A stretch of 35,651 nt of DNA, taken from contig CAZFER010000065.1 of NCBI GenBank assembly GCA_964517495.1, positions 1 to 35,651 on the forward strand, given 5' to 3'. Shown here in pieces: positions 7,956-15,853 of the stretch (position 1 is the first letter of the stretch; every line of letters starts with the position of its first letter). The notes under the pieces were generated by a model. It saw only the letters and a list, made by a program, of their open reading frames with translations. It was not told where the DNA came from and did no database searches. The position numbers and the translations under genes were made by a program. The stretch comes from CAZFER01 sp964517495. GTDB lineage: Bacteria > Hinthialibacterota > Hinthialibacteria > Hinthialibacterales > Hinthialibacteraceae.

Positions 7956-8507
7956 TTACGCAAAAATATCTTTAATCGCCACGGACCAGCCAGGGACAAC
8001 ATCCCCAGCATCCAATATATCGTTTTCGGTGAGCATTGCTATATCCGTTCTTGAGCGGTAAACGGTTACGATTTTTTTGGGGGGATTGACTACGATAACC
8101 AATTTGGTCCCAGCTTCGAGCCATTCAAATATTTTCTCTTCGACTTCAGTAAAAATGTCATTAGGGGAAATGACTTCAACGGCAAGATCGGGCGCACCGG
8201 GCCAATATCCCACAATATCACCAACCCGTTGAAACCATTCCTGGTTAACATAGGCAACATCAGGGGCACGTACGGTGTCAGGATTCGATGCGATTTTAAA
8301 TCCGGTTTCTGCAGTGTAAACCGTTCCCAAATTTTTATTTCGAACATACTGAGTGAGAAAAAAGGAAACATTGTTTGTAATTCTTCCATGTTGCGAGCCC
8401 GGTGGTGACATTTTTTTGAGTTCCCCCCTAACCAGTTCATAGCAAGAACCATCTTCTGGCATCCGAAAAAGGTCATCCGCTGTCATTGTCTTTGTGGTTG
8501 TTACCAT
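7956..8507 (-). CDS. Uma2 family (DUF820) PD-(D/E)XK nuclease-fold protein
   Basis: A 183-residue Uma2/DUF820 protein, a restriction-endonuclease-like fold abundant in cyanobacteria and planctomycetes; cellular roles are mostly unknown. The nuclease-type residues are in place: APDVAYV (Asp83), PDLAVEVISPND (Asp107, Glu111) and EEKIFEWLEAG (Lys125). The N-terminal MTADDLFRMPEDGSCYELVRGEL is typical. I chose the ATG at 8507 because AAGGAG lies 7 bases upstream; the frame is open further upstream but only with a TTG start. It is intact. It follows the toxin-antitoxin pair on the same strand but has its own spacer of about 110 bp. Confidence 0.9.
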   Translation of the reverse strand: MVTTTKTMTADDLFRMPEDGSCYELVRGELKKMSPPGSQHGRITNNVSFFLTQYVRNKNLGTVYTAETGFKIASNPDTVRAPDVAYVNQEWFQRVGDIVGYWPGAPDLAVEVISPNDIFTEVEEKIFEWLEAGTKLVIVVNPPKKIVTVYRSRTDIAMLTENDILDAGDVVPGWSVAIKDIFA

Positions 8508-8795
8508 ATCCTCACTCCTTATCAATGAACAATTACACGATAAGATGAGTCATTGTTCAAGGACATCTATTTATTCAGGATAGTTATGGCTGAATTACAC
8601 GTCAATATTGAGGTTGATATCAACAAACATCCTTATATTTTCCCACTCATAATGAGATGCATTCCCTCACCTCTTTTGGAATTTCGGATTTTTCCCGGAT
8701 AAATCACCAAATTAACGATATAATGATTATAGAGATTAAATTCAAGAAAAGGTAGAACGTATGAACAGCCATCACAATCGGTACAAGGTGTTATC
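8508..8795. other. AT-rich spacer with an 8-bp inverted repeat
   Basis: This 288-bp gap between the divergent Uma2 gene and the small ORF at 8796 holds TGAACAAT (8526-8533) and its inverted copy ATTGTTCA (8552-8559), 18 bases apart, just upstream of the Uma2 ribosome site. It could be an operator or part of a leader hairpin for that gene. I see no coding or RNA gene in the rest. Confidence 0.4.
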
Positions 8796-9152
8796 ATGTT
8801 ACCCGTCAATCCACTGGGTGACGCCGCCGCTGCCGAAGCGATGGTCACCCAAGCGACCAAAAATCAATCGGATGAGCGACGCTCGACCGAGCAGAACTTC
8901 GACCGGTTGCTGTTCTTGAACCGCGAACTATCCCATCATGCGGTCCAACCCCTCGCAACGATAGATACCAATCTTTATTCCGCAACCCGGAACGAATATT
9001 CTCCCGGATTCAATCGGCTGTTTCGCAAGAAAATAAGAAACAGAAATGCCGTTCAACCCTTGTTGTTTGATATGGAGAAAGATTCGACTATGGTTGAGTA
9101 TCCCAAAAATACCTCGTTCAATCCCGGGCGTTATCTGGATGTTAAAATATAA
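8796..9152 (+). CDS. small hypothetical protein
   Basis: A possible 118-residue protein that I do not recognise. It starts MLPVNPLGDAAAAEAMVTQ and continues with charged, helical sequence, then a basic stretch (RLFRKKIRNRNAV). An AAGGTG motif lies 6 bases before the ATG, and the first third is richer in G and C than the surrounding spacer, as coding DNA here tends to be. There is no signal peptide, membrane segment or motif. Nothing on the opposite strand looks better. It lies between a Uma2 gene and the acetate kinase homologue, and the context does not suggest a role. It may be a real small gene or a chance frame. Confidence 0.45.
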   Translation: MLPVNPLGDAAAAEAMVTQATKNQSDERRSTEQNFDRLLFLNRELSHHAVQPLATIDTNLYSATRNEYSPGFNRLFRKKIRNRNAVQPLLFDMEKDSTMVEYPKNTSFNPGRYLDVKI

Positions 9153-9332
9153 ATTGAATAGATTTCGATTTTATCGGGTGAGAATGGCAATTTTCTTCGA
9201 TTACGAAAAAGAGAAATCTTGACCATTGTTACACTTGCGTTAATCTTCAAACAGAGCCTTTTTAGAAACGAGCATTCATAAATAGGAATCCTTTTTCGCT
9301 TATACTATTTGGAAGGGAGTGAGGGGTGACTT

Positions 9333-10520
9333 ATGCGCATATTAGTAACCAATGTCGGGAGTACATCGCTTAAATACCGGCTTTATGAATTTCCCCAAGA
9401 AAACCTATTGGCAAATGGCCGGGTTGAGAGAATCGGTTCCGCCAAAGGAAACATCTCCTGGACGCATGGAAATCAAAAAGGTTCGGCAGAACAACCGTTC
9501 GAAAACCACCGTGATGCCGTTGAATATGTTTTATCAGTAATGAAAGAGACTCTATCTTTCTCTCCCTCTGATTTGGATTGTGTCGCGTTTAAAACCGTGA
9601 TTGCCAAAGGGCGCGTTGGCTGTGAATTGTTGGATGAGGACGTTATTCAAGCCATGGAAGATTATGTTTTTCTGGCACCAGCCCATAACCCTCCATATAT
9701 CAAAGCGATTCGCATGTTTAAAGATCTCCTGCCCGATACTCCCTTAATCGGATTGTTTGAGCCCGCATTTCATCTTACCATGCCAGACTATGCGCGGGTT
9801 TATCCAATTCCAAAGCAGTGGCGGGAAAAGTATGAAATTCAGCGCTATGGGTTTCATGGTGCATCACACCGCTATGTCTCAGAACGGGTGCCTCAATTAG
9901 TAAAAAAAACCAAAGAGGATTTAAAAATTATCTCCTGTCACCTAGGGGGAAGTTCATCTTTATGTGCGATATCCGCAGGAAAATCGATCGACACAAGTTT
10001 GGGTTTTACCCCCCAAAGTGGGGTGTTTCATGGGACACGGATTGGTGAACTGGATCCTTATGCCGTTCTTTTTGTGATGAATGAGGAAGGATGCTCAATC
10101 AATGAGATCAACACAAAATTGACGAAAGAAAGTGGTTTACTCGGTCTCTCTGGTGTTTCTGAAGATATGCGTGATATTGAATCCGCTATGGATCAGGGAA
10201 ACCAGGATGCGAAACTGGCCTTTGATGCATTTGCCTATGCGATTAAAAAATACATCGGCGCCTATTACGCTGCCCTCGATGGTTTGGACGTGCTTGCTTT
10301 TGCTGGGGGAATTGGTGAACGAAGCATTCGCATTCGTGATGCCGTATGCCGCAATTTAAAGTCGCTGGGGATTCGGCTGGATTCACAAAAGAATCAGGCT
10401 TGTAATGGCGATGAAGCGGAATTATCCAGCTCGGATTCTGATGTTTCTATCTGGGTTGTACCAACGAATGAGGAATTAATCGTTGGCCGGGCCGCCTTTG
10501 AAAAGCTGAATAAGAAGTAA
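9333..10520 (+). CDS. divergent acetate/propionate kinase family protein
   Basis: A 395-residue member of the acetate kinase family (ASKHA fold), normally making acetyl phosphate from acetate and ATP or the reverse. Conserved parts: TNVGSTSLKYRLY with Asn7, LAPAHNP (114-120), RYGFHGASHRYV with His175, GFTP, GTRIGELDP with Arg236, FAGGIGER (323-330) and PTNEE (377-381). Two classic catalytic positions differ. The GHRVVHGG motif carrying Arg91 of the archaeal enzyme reads AFKTVIAKG (Lys87), and the FDTAFH aspartate (Asp148) reads FEPAFH (Glu143). The CHLGGSSSLCAI core also departs from the usual CHLGNG and resembles a subfamily I associate with planctomycete-like genomes. The SD is GAGGGGTG. 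It is followed 22 bp later by prs. It is probably a kinase of acyl or similar substrates; acetate itself is uncertain. Confidence 0.85.
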   Translation: MRILVTNVGSTSLKYRLYEFPQENLLANGRVERIGSAKGNISWTHGNQKGSAEQPFENHRDAVEYVLSVMKETLSFSPSDLDCVAFKTVIAKGRVGCELLDEDVIQAMEDYVFLAPAHNPPYIKAIRMFKDLLPDTPLIGLFEPAFHLTMPDYARVYPIPKQWREKYEIQRYGFHGASHRYVSERVPQLVKKTKEDLKIISCHLGGSSSLCAISAGKSIDTSLGFTPQSGVFHGTRIGELDPYAVLFVMNEEGCSINEINTKLTKESGLLGLSGVSEDMRDIESAMDQGNQDAKLAFDAFAYAIKKYIGAYYAALDGLDVLAFAGGIGERSIRIRDAVCRNLKSLGIRLDSQKNQACNGDEAELSSSDSDVSIWVVPTNEELIVGRAAFEKLNKK

Positions 10521-10542
10521 CAACACGTGGAAAGGTGGAAGA

Positions 10543-11508
10543 ATGAAAGTACATGGAAGATCACTGAAAGTATTTGCAGGTTTATCAAATCGGCCCCTGG
10601 CAGAAGAAATATGCCAGACCCTGGATATTCCCCTGGGAGCCGTCGACATCATCGAATTTCAAAATGAAAACTTATTTGTGAAAATCAGTGAAAATGTCCG
10701 GGAGTGCGATGTATTTGTCATTCAAACATCCACCTCACCGGTCAACACCCGGATTATAGAATTGCTGTTAATGATCGATGCGCTAAAACATGCCTCTGCC
10801 GCCCGGGTAACGGCAGTCATCCCTTATTTTCCATATGTCCGGTCTGATAAAAAGGACCAACCTCGAATTTCAATCGCTGCTCGCTTAATAGTGGACCTGC
10901 TCGAAGCGGCCGGTGCGGACCGGGTGTTAACCATGAATTTACACTCATTTCAAATTCAAGGTTTCTTTAGAATCCCAACCGACCATTTACTGGCTACCCC
11001 GGTTTTGATCGACTATTTCCGCTCCACGGATCTGGAAAATACCGTCGTGGTTGCTCCCGATGCTGGAAGCGCCAAGCGGGCGGATAAATATGCTAGATTG
11101 TTAGACTTACCTCTTGCTATCATCGACAAGCGCCGGGATGGAAATATTGATAGAGCCATTGTCAAACACATCATTGGCGATGTAAAAGATAAGCGGGTGG
11201 TTATTTTTGACGATGAAATCAGTACTGGCGGCTCGTTAATCAACACAGCGGAAGTGCTTGCTGATGAAGGAGTTACTGATATCCGTGCTGGTGTGGTGCA
11301 TCCGATATTATGTGGCAATGCAGTGGAACGAATCGAAAATTCATGCATCAACGAGGTCGTTGTCACCAACACCATACCGGTTGAAGAAGATAAGAGGATA
11401 AGCAAAATAAAAGTCCTCTCTGTCGCTGAATTGTTCGCCAAAGCCATTCGCCGTATTCACAACGGAGAATCCGTCAGTGTCCTTTTCACTCCTTTTGAGA
11501 ATTTTTAA
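10543..11508 (+). CDS. prs: ribose-phosphate pyrophosphokinase (PRPP synthase)
   Basis: A 321-residue enzyme that transfers pyrophosphate from ATP to ribose 5-phosphate, giving PRPP for nucleotides, histidine, tryptophan and NAD. The match runs the full length: SENVRECDVFVIQTSTSPVN (49-68), IPYFPYVRSDKKDQPR (93-108), VLTMNLHSFQIQGFF (128-142), APDAGSAKRA (171-180), IIDKRR (193-198). The PRPP loop reads IFDDEISTGGSL (221-232) rather than the common VDDMIDTAGT, and the flexible ATP loop reads RSDKKDQ instead of RQDRK. It is therefore a divergent member, but key acidic residues and His134 remain. An AAGGTGG ribosome site precedes the ATG. It is likely co-transcribed with the upstream kinase, linking phosphoryl-transfer metabolism. 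Confidence 0.93.
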   Translation: MKVHGRSLKVFAGLSNRPLAEEICQTLDIPLGAVDIIEFQNENLFVKISENVRECDVFVIQTSTSPVNTRIIELLLMIDALKHASAARVTAVIPYFPYVRSDKKDQPRISIAARLIVDLLEAAGADRVLTMNLHSFQIQGFFRIPTDHLLATPVLIDYFRSTDLENTVVVAPDAGSAKRADKYARLLDLPLAIIDKRRDGNIDRAIVKHIIGDVKDKRVVIFDDEISTGGSLINTAEVLADEGVTDIRAGVVHPILCGNAVERIENSCINEVVVTNTIPVEEDKRISKIKVLSVAELFAKAIRRIHNGESVSVLFTPFENF

Positions 11509-11763
11509 TAACCTTAGCAGGTAAAACAAAGGCATTTTTGTCTCAAAGCAGGCATACTTTTCCCTCTTTTTACCTCAAAAAGGAAAAAAGAGCCTAATAA
11601 TGTAAATGTTAACTCAAGATTTTCCCATTTTCGACGATATTTTAGTCAAGCGATTGTGCATAGGATCAAAGTACAATAGCGATTACCCATAAATCGTAAT
11701 GCTTTTACATTAAAAAATAGAGACTTTTTTGTGAAAGGGGGTCCTCAGGTAGATTTTATTTGA

Positions 11764-12052
11764 CATAACCTGTTTGCGTTATGATACGCCCCAGGGTTAC
11801 GACCTGGTGAAACAGGCCTCAAGACAGACAACAGTTAACAAACCTAGCTGGTTCACAAGAAAGGTTGAGGGTTAATAACTGGAAAGCGACTCGCACCCGC
11901 TAACCAGTATGGTGACTCGCACCCACCCAACCCCTCCTTGAAATGTGAATTAGAGGTTTATAAAAAAAAATCTTTCATACTCATATTGGCTATAAGCGCA
12001 CCCTTTAGTCAAATTATTCGGCATGGATGACCGAATGAGAGTTTCAAGGAGG
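11764..12052 (+). promoter_or_regulatory. structured flagellin leader with anti-Shine-Dalgarno element (candidate RNA switch)
   Basis: The 551-bp gap before flagellin holds a dense set of complementary segments. Hairpins: CATAAC/GTTATG (11764-11769/11778-11783), CCAGG/CCTGG (11791-11795/11803-11807), CCTCAA/TTGAGG (11817-11822/11865-11870), AACC/GGTT (11841-11844/11850-11853), ACTGG+GCG/CGC+CCAGT (11878-11888/11898-11908) and GGTG/CACC (11911-11914/11920-11923). CAGTTA (11832-11837) can pair with TAACTG (11876-11881), making a pseudoknot that excludes the ACTGG stem. GACTCGCACCC is repeated at 11888 and 11914. CCTCCTTGAAA (11933-11943) is perfectly complementary to TTTCAAGGAGG (12042-12052), the flagellin ribosome site. 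A hairpin TTATTCGG/CCGAATGA (12014-12021/12031-12038) sits beside it. A transcription start upstream is assumed, not seen. 11509-11763 shows nothing else clear. Confidence 0.5.
11988..11995 (+). promoter_or_regulatory. possible sigma28-like -10 element upstream of flagellin
   Basis: GGCTATAA matches the flagellar sigma factor -10 consensus GCCGATAA at 6 of 8 positions and lies 65 bp before the flagellin ATG. No TAAA sits at the ideal 15-base spacing; the nearest A-rich stretch is 11961-11970. If real, transcripts from it would start near 12003 and lack the anti-Shine-Dalgarno element. Confidence 0.2.
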
Positions 12053-12059
12053 AAGAAGA

Positions 12060-14645
12060 ATGAGTATTTCCAGAGTTAACAGCAATATCTCTGCAATCAA
12101 TTCAACCCGAAACCTGGACCAAACCGGTCGAATGCTGCAAAAGTCAATCGAGCGTTTGTCGTCCGGCCTTCGTATTAACCGAGCAGGTGACGATGCCGCA
12201 GGGCTCAGTGTCGCCAACCGGTTAAGAACTCAAGTACAAGGTTTAGATCAAGCGGTTACCAACGCCTCGGATGGTATTAACCTCATCAACGTGGCAGAAG
12301 GAGCGTTGGAAGAAACCACCACGCGTCTGAACCGAATTCGTCAACTTGCTATTCAGTCAGCCAACACCGCGGTTAACGACCGCAAAGCCCGGCTGTCGAT
12401 TCAGGACGAAGTTTTCCAAAATATCGACGAGATTACACGAATTGCTCAAACCACCCGATTTGGTGGGAACTTTTTATTAAATGGTGACTTTTCCGTTGGG
12501 ACAAGCACTATTGATGGCCAGGAAGATATTGGTTTGAATATCGATGCTTCGCCCGTTGCCAGTACACTGGAAAGCGGCAAGTCATTCTTAAACATTGTTC
12601 GAACCCAAGACGCTAATTCTCAAATTGTTGCTGGCGATGCAGTGGGTGGCACGCAGGTATTAAATACCGGTATTGCCAACCAAACAGATGTTGCTGTTTC
12701 ACTGGCCAGTTTTAACTTGGACCGTCAATTTGAAGGGGGCGGTGTGACCACGGGTAGTGATGTGGCCACCGGCATGTTCTTTAATGGTGTCTCAGTCGCA
12801 ACCGGTGATGTTGTTGTATTTGAAGGGGTTCTCTCTGATGGGGTAACAACCTTCAGTGGTTCATTAACCCTCGCAGGGACAACAACCATGGGAACATCGG
12901 CGGGCGCCACTGCTGAAAATCCAGCCAATATTGTTGCGGCCCTCAACCGCGCTATCGATGATGCTGAAACTGCCCTGCTGGGGGTAAATTCAACAGCAAG
13001 TGTACCAACCGCCTTCAGAACCACCGTTACCCTGGCAGACTCAACCGGTGATAATCGAGGCCGGTTGGAAATGTTTAGTGAAGGCAGTTTCATCAACGAA
13101 TCCAGTGTGACCATTTCGATGTTCCGGGGTGGTGATATTGTGACGCGTTCAGAAGGTGTTACACGTTCAGGCGCAATCGGTGTGGATTCGAAACTAACCG
13201 GTGGCGGACAAGTTGGGAACGCAGTGACCGCTATCACTGGTTCTACCTTCCAAGCGGGTGAATTTAGTATTGAAGTCAAAGATGTTCAAGCGGCACAACA
13301 AAAGAAAGTCGAAAGCACAGTTAAATTCTTTGACGGCAATGGTGCCAAGCTTTCCCGAGCGACCACTCTGCTGGGTACAAACAAATCGAATACCATGGTT
13401 CTAAATGGATCGTTTGTTGGTAGTGTCTATACCGGTGGTCAAACTCTCCGGGATGATGACATCATGGTTTTAACCGGTACCAACGCAGATGGATCCACCT
13501 TTGAAGGCAGGTTTACCTATGTTGATCCCGCTGATAACGATGAACTGGTCAGTTCGGATACAACGTTTAATGATTTTAAATTCTCAACCATTTCTGGTTT
13601 GATTCAAGAATTAAATTTCCGTACACGTGATTATGCGGCCGGAACTTCATCCACAGCTGGTGAACAAACCCGTTTCGAAGACGCTATGTTTACTTATTCA
13701 GCGGTGGGATCCCTCATGTTGGTTGACGATGTGGGACGTTCGGATTCCAAAATGACGTTTACCATGACCTTCCAAAACCAGGATGCGGCAACTCCAACGG
13801 AATATTATACTATCCAGGATGATGCGGTCTTGAAAAATGAAGGTTTTGCCGAACAAGCGACCTTCTCTATCAATGGTGGTCCTGCTGTTCGTGCTGAAGC
13901 GGGTGATGTGGTCACAATTCAAGGGCCTGAAGCGACGATTGAAGGTGTGCCTCAACCTCAAGTCACCTTCCGTGTTGGTAATAACTTTACGGCTGGTGTC
14001 GACAAATTGGAAACAACACCCGCTGAATTTGTTGGAACACTAAACGGTGGTCCACAGGTTTCCTTTAACGCAGGTGACCAGGACGTTGTCTTTATCGATG
14101 GAAACTCGGGTGGAAACAAAGGACCGGCATTATTCGTTACCGTAGACTTCGATTCAATTGTGGATGTGACCAAACGAACCGATGGTCTTCCGGATCCGGG
14201 TCGAACCCTTGTTATTTCGACTAACAATAATACCTTGAATTTCCATATCGGTGCATTCCAGGAACAGGCCTTTAATGCTGCCATCGGTGATATGACATCC
14301 GAAAACCTCGGATTTGGAAGAGGCAGTGGACGGTCGGTTTCTGATATCGATGTAACCAGCGTGGAAAGTGCAAACGATGCCATTGTGGTTATCGATGAGG
14401 CACTTGATCAGGTAAACAAAACCCGGTCCATTCTCGGTGCGGCGACGAACCGTCTTGAAGCCGCGATTAATAACCTGAGTGTTTCGTTTGAGAATTTGTC
14501 GGCTTCTGAATCCCGTATACGCGATGCCGATATCGCAAGAGAAACAACCAAGTTTACTCAGAACCAGGTGCTCATTCAGGCAGGGATTTCGGTTTTGGCC
14601 CAGGCAAACTTCCAAAGCCAGAACTTCTTGTCATTACTTGGATAA
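12060..14645 (+). CDS. fliC: flagellin with very large variable domain
   Basis: The filament subunit, exported through the flagellar type III apparatus. The conserved D0/D1 N-region (MSISRVNSNISAINSTRNLD, LSSGLRINRAGDDAAGLSVA, ASDGINLINVAEGAL, residues 1-150) and the C-region from about 773 (LDQVNKTRSILGAATNRLE, SESRIRDADIARE, ending NFLSLLG) are canonical. Between them lie about 620 residues of Thr/Ser/Gly/Asp-rich sequence, making the protein 861 aa against the usual 270-500. The insert has repeated pieces beginning GDVV-(V/T)-(F/I)-(E/Q)-G and GTN-DGSTFEGRFTY-like stretches, suggesting several beta domains exposed on the filament surface. A perfect AAGGAGG lies 7 bases before the ATG, fitting very high expression, and it is complementary to an upstream leader element. 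flaG, fliD and fliS follow in the standard order. Confidence 0.97.
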   Translation: MSISRVNSNISAINSTRNLDQTGRMLQKSIERLSSGLRINRAGDDAAGLSVANRLRTQVQGLDQAVTNASDGINLINVAEGALEETTTRLNRIRQLAIQSANTAVNDRKARLSIQDEVFQNIDEITRIAQTTRFGGNFLLNGDFSVGTSTIDGQEDIGLNIDASPVASTLESGKSFLNIVRTQDANSQIVAGDAVGGTQVLNTGIANQTDVAVSLASFNLDRQFEGGGVTTGSDVATGMFFNGVSVATGDVVVFEGVLSDGVTTFSGSLTLAGTTTMGTSAGATAENPANIVAALNRAIDDAETALLGVNSTASVPTAFRTTVTLADSTGDNRGRLEMFSEGSFINESSVTISMFRGGDIVTRSEGVTRSGAIGVDSKLTGGGQVGNAVTAITGSTFQAGEFSIEVKDVQAAQQKKVESTVKFFDGNGAKLSRATTLLGTNKSNTMVLNGSFVGSVYTGGQTLRDDDIMVLTGTNADGSTFEGRFTYVDPADNDELVSSDTTFNDFKFSTISGLIQELNFRTRDYAAGTSSTAGEQTRFEDAMFTYSAVGSLMLVDDVGRSDSKMTFTMTFQNQDAATPTEYYTIQDDAVLKNEGFAEQATFSINGGPAVRAEAGDVVTIQGPEATIEGVPQPQVTFRVGNNFTAGVDKLETTPAEFVGTLNGGPQVSFNAGDQDVVFIDGNSGGNKGPALFVTVDFDSIVDVTKRTDGLPDPGRTLVISTNNNTLNFHIGAFQEQAFNAAIGDMTSENLGFGRGSGRSVSDIDVTSVESANDAIVVIDEALDQVNKTRSILGAATNRLEAAINNLSVSFENLSASESRIRDADIARETTKFTQNQVLIQAGISVLAQANFQSQNFLSLLG

Positions 14646-14676
14646 AACAACTCTGGTTTATTACCCTAAGGCGTTC

Positions 14677-14707
14677 GGGAAGCGGGGGCTCCTTCACCCC
14701 GCTTCCC
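14677..14707 (+). terminator. strong hairpin after flagellin
   Basis: GGGAAGCGGGG (14677-14687) and CCCCGCTTCCC (14697-14707) form a perfect 11-bp stem with a 9-base loop, 31 bases past the flagellin stop. No U-run follows, so it may be a transcript-stabilising or partial-termination element that lowers flaG expression relative to flagellin rather than a full terminator. Confidence 0.6.
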
Positions 14708-14743
14708 TCTCCGTATACATAAATTAAGGAAAGGAGGATGTAT

Positions 14744-15133
14744 ATGATGGACGTGCAAGGAATTACATCAAACACTCGATTATACTCAGTGTTGAATGAC
14801 ACAAATCTTGATAATCGCTTTAAATCCTCCTTTACTCTCTCCAATAACGATGGTGAGGAATCACCTCTCAAAAATTTGGTTTCTCCCTTATCCGAAACCG
14901 AAGAATACAGGATGGCGGAAGAGAGTAAAACGCACGAATTTAGAGACTCTTATCAGGATTTTTCATCAAAACGTATTCACTTTAAAGTCAACGAAAGTTC
15001 TGGGCGCACCACGGTTGTTGTGGTGGATGCTGAATCAAACGAAGTGTTACAAGAAATTCCTCCAGAGAATTTACTGAAAGTCACTGAAAAATTGAAGCAA
15101 TTTTTCGGAATGATGTTCGATGAAAAAGCATGA
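14744..15133 (+). CDS. flaG: FlaG family flagellar protein
   Basis: A protein of about 130 residues of the FlaG family, found beside flagellin and fliD in many polar-flagellate bacteria and reported to influence filament length. The C-terminal half carries the signature: RIHFKVNESSGRTTVVVVDA, then SNEVLQEIPPENLLKVTEKLKQFFGMMFDEKA, as in the FlaG pattern of VKVVDxxTGEVIRQIPPE. The N-terminal 60 residues are polar and unconserved. AAGGAGG at 14731-14737 abuts the ATG at 14738, so I place the start at the ATG 14744 (6-base spacing); ATG 14747 is also possible. It follows the flagellin by about 100 bp across a hairpin and is closed by a terminator that overlaps its last codons. Confidence 0.9.
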   Translation: MMDVQGITSNTRLYSVLNDTNLDNRFKSSFTLSNNDGEESPLKNLVSPLSETEEYRMAEESKTHEFRDSYQDFSSKRIHFKVNESSGRTTVVVVDAESNEVLQEIPPENLLKVTEKLKQFFGMMFDEKA

Positions 15134-15164
15134 TATAGATATTTTAGTCCGTGTCATGCTTTTT
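15123..15164 (+). terminator. rho-independent terminator after flaG
   Basis: AAAAAGCATGA (15123-15133) and TCATGCTTTTT (15154-15164) form a perfect 11-bp inverted repeat whose 3' arm ends in five T. The 5' arm overlaps the final flaG codons and stop. The sequence is also suited to terminate on the opposite strand. It separates flagellin-flaG from fliD, which therefore needs its own promoter. Confidence 0.75.
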
Positions 15165-15528
15165 CACGGCTTATAAACTCTTCTTTTAATCTCTCCTTTT
15201 CATTTGTTTCTTCATTGTTTACCCTTTGATTCCATTTTGGAATTGTTCTTGCGATGAATAAAGCTAAACATCCCATCGTTGTTTATGCATAAGCCTAATT
15301 AATTCAACATTCTATGGATTGTTTAGGAATACAAAAGCCGATGAGATGGCAGGTAATTTTTGCCTTATTAAATTCCCGTAAAGGTGCTCCTTACTGGGGA
15401 ATATGATATAAAAGTTTGATTATACATTGATCAACTAGTGTTTCTTGGGAGCCATGTGAAATAAAAATGGAGTAAAAACTTAAAATATCCCCCCCTATTC
15501 CTTCCCCAATGAAATGAGGGAGTAGGCG
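15165..15528. other. non-coding spacer between flaG and the REPIN-like element
   Basis: The flaG-fliD gap is 817 bp, unusually long for this gene order. This first part is AT-rich and holds no convincing gene, RNA or repeat. Open frames crossing 15391-15770 on the minus strand translate the palindromic repeat and are not regarded as genes. Confidence 0.5.
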
Positions 15529-15797
15529 GGGAGCATCGGCTTCCAGCCGGTGCGTCATGAATGGTGGAATCCGTCCTATGACATGGGTGAATGAAACATG
15601 GATAGTCGATCCGCCACAGACCGAGGCAAAGAATCCTTCAAGCCGGTTAGCCAAATCGGATATTCAGAAACTATGGCATTATATACAAAAAAAATCCAGG
15701 AAAGAGTGGGTTGGTTGAAATGATGGAAGGGTATCCATTTTTGTACGAAGAAAACCAAATGGGCTGACACGCACCGGCTGGAAGCCGATGCTCCCCT
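15529..15797. repeat. REPIN-like element: two perfect 28-bp inverted REP units
   Basis: The left arm (15529-15556, starting GGGGAGCATCGGCTTCCAGC) and the right arm (15770-15797, starting ACGCACCGGCTGGAAGCCGA) are perfect reverse complements over 28 bp and enclose 213 bp. Each arm is itself a hairpin: GCA-t-CGGCT, loop TCC, AGCCG-g-TGC, preceded by a GGGGA foot. This is the structure of REP units recognised by RAYT (TnpA-REP) transposases; an inverted pair is called a REPIN or BIME. The arm shares the pattern GGGAG...GGCTyCCnGCCG with the repeats at both window ends. No transposase is in the window, so it would be moved in trans. The 213-bp interior has no gene I trust. Confidence 0.7.
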
Positions 15798-15807
15798 GAT
15801 TTGTACA

Positions 15808-15825
15808 CCGGCTAGAATTCGATGA
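15808..15825 (-). repeat. degenerate third REP unit
   Basis: ACCGGCTAGAATTCGATG matches 15 of 18 bases of the neighbouring REP arm (ACCGGCTGGAAGCCGATG), in the same orientation and 10 bp beyond the REPIN. It looks like a decayed older copy, which suggests repeated insertion in this spacer. Confidence 0.5.
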
Positions 15826-15853
15826 AAAGATAACTTAATCTTTGCTTAAAGTG

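Noticed and set aside
11564..11594. Terminator after prs (CTCTTTTT/AAAAAGAG)
   Set aside because: The stem is AT-rich with a long purine loop, and no T-run follows, so the support is too weak.
11764..11943. Known riboswitch (c-di-GMP-I type) upstream of flagellin
   Set aside because: The conserved cores AGGGCAAACC, GGGACGCAAAGCCUC and the GNRA tetraloop/receptor plan are absent, so I report an unidentified structure instead.
11764..11943. tRNA or tmRNA in the flagellin leader
   Set aside because: No acceptor stem, T-loop GTTCRA sequence or CCA end is present on either strand; the hairpins are short and mutually exclusive.
15391..15770. Two minus-strand open frames over the REPIN
   Set aside because: They translate the palindromic repeat (HRLEADAPRL-like) and lack ribosome sites; probably not genes.
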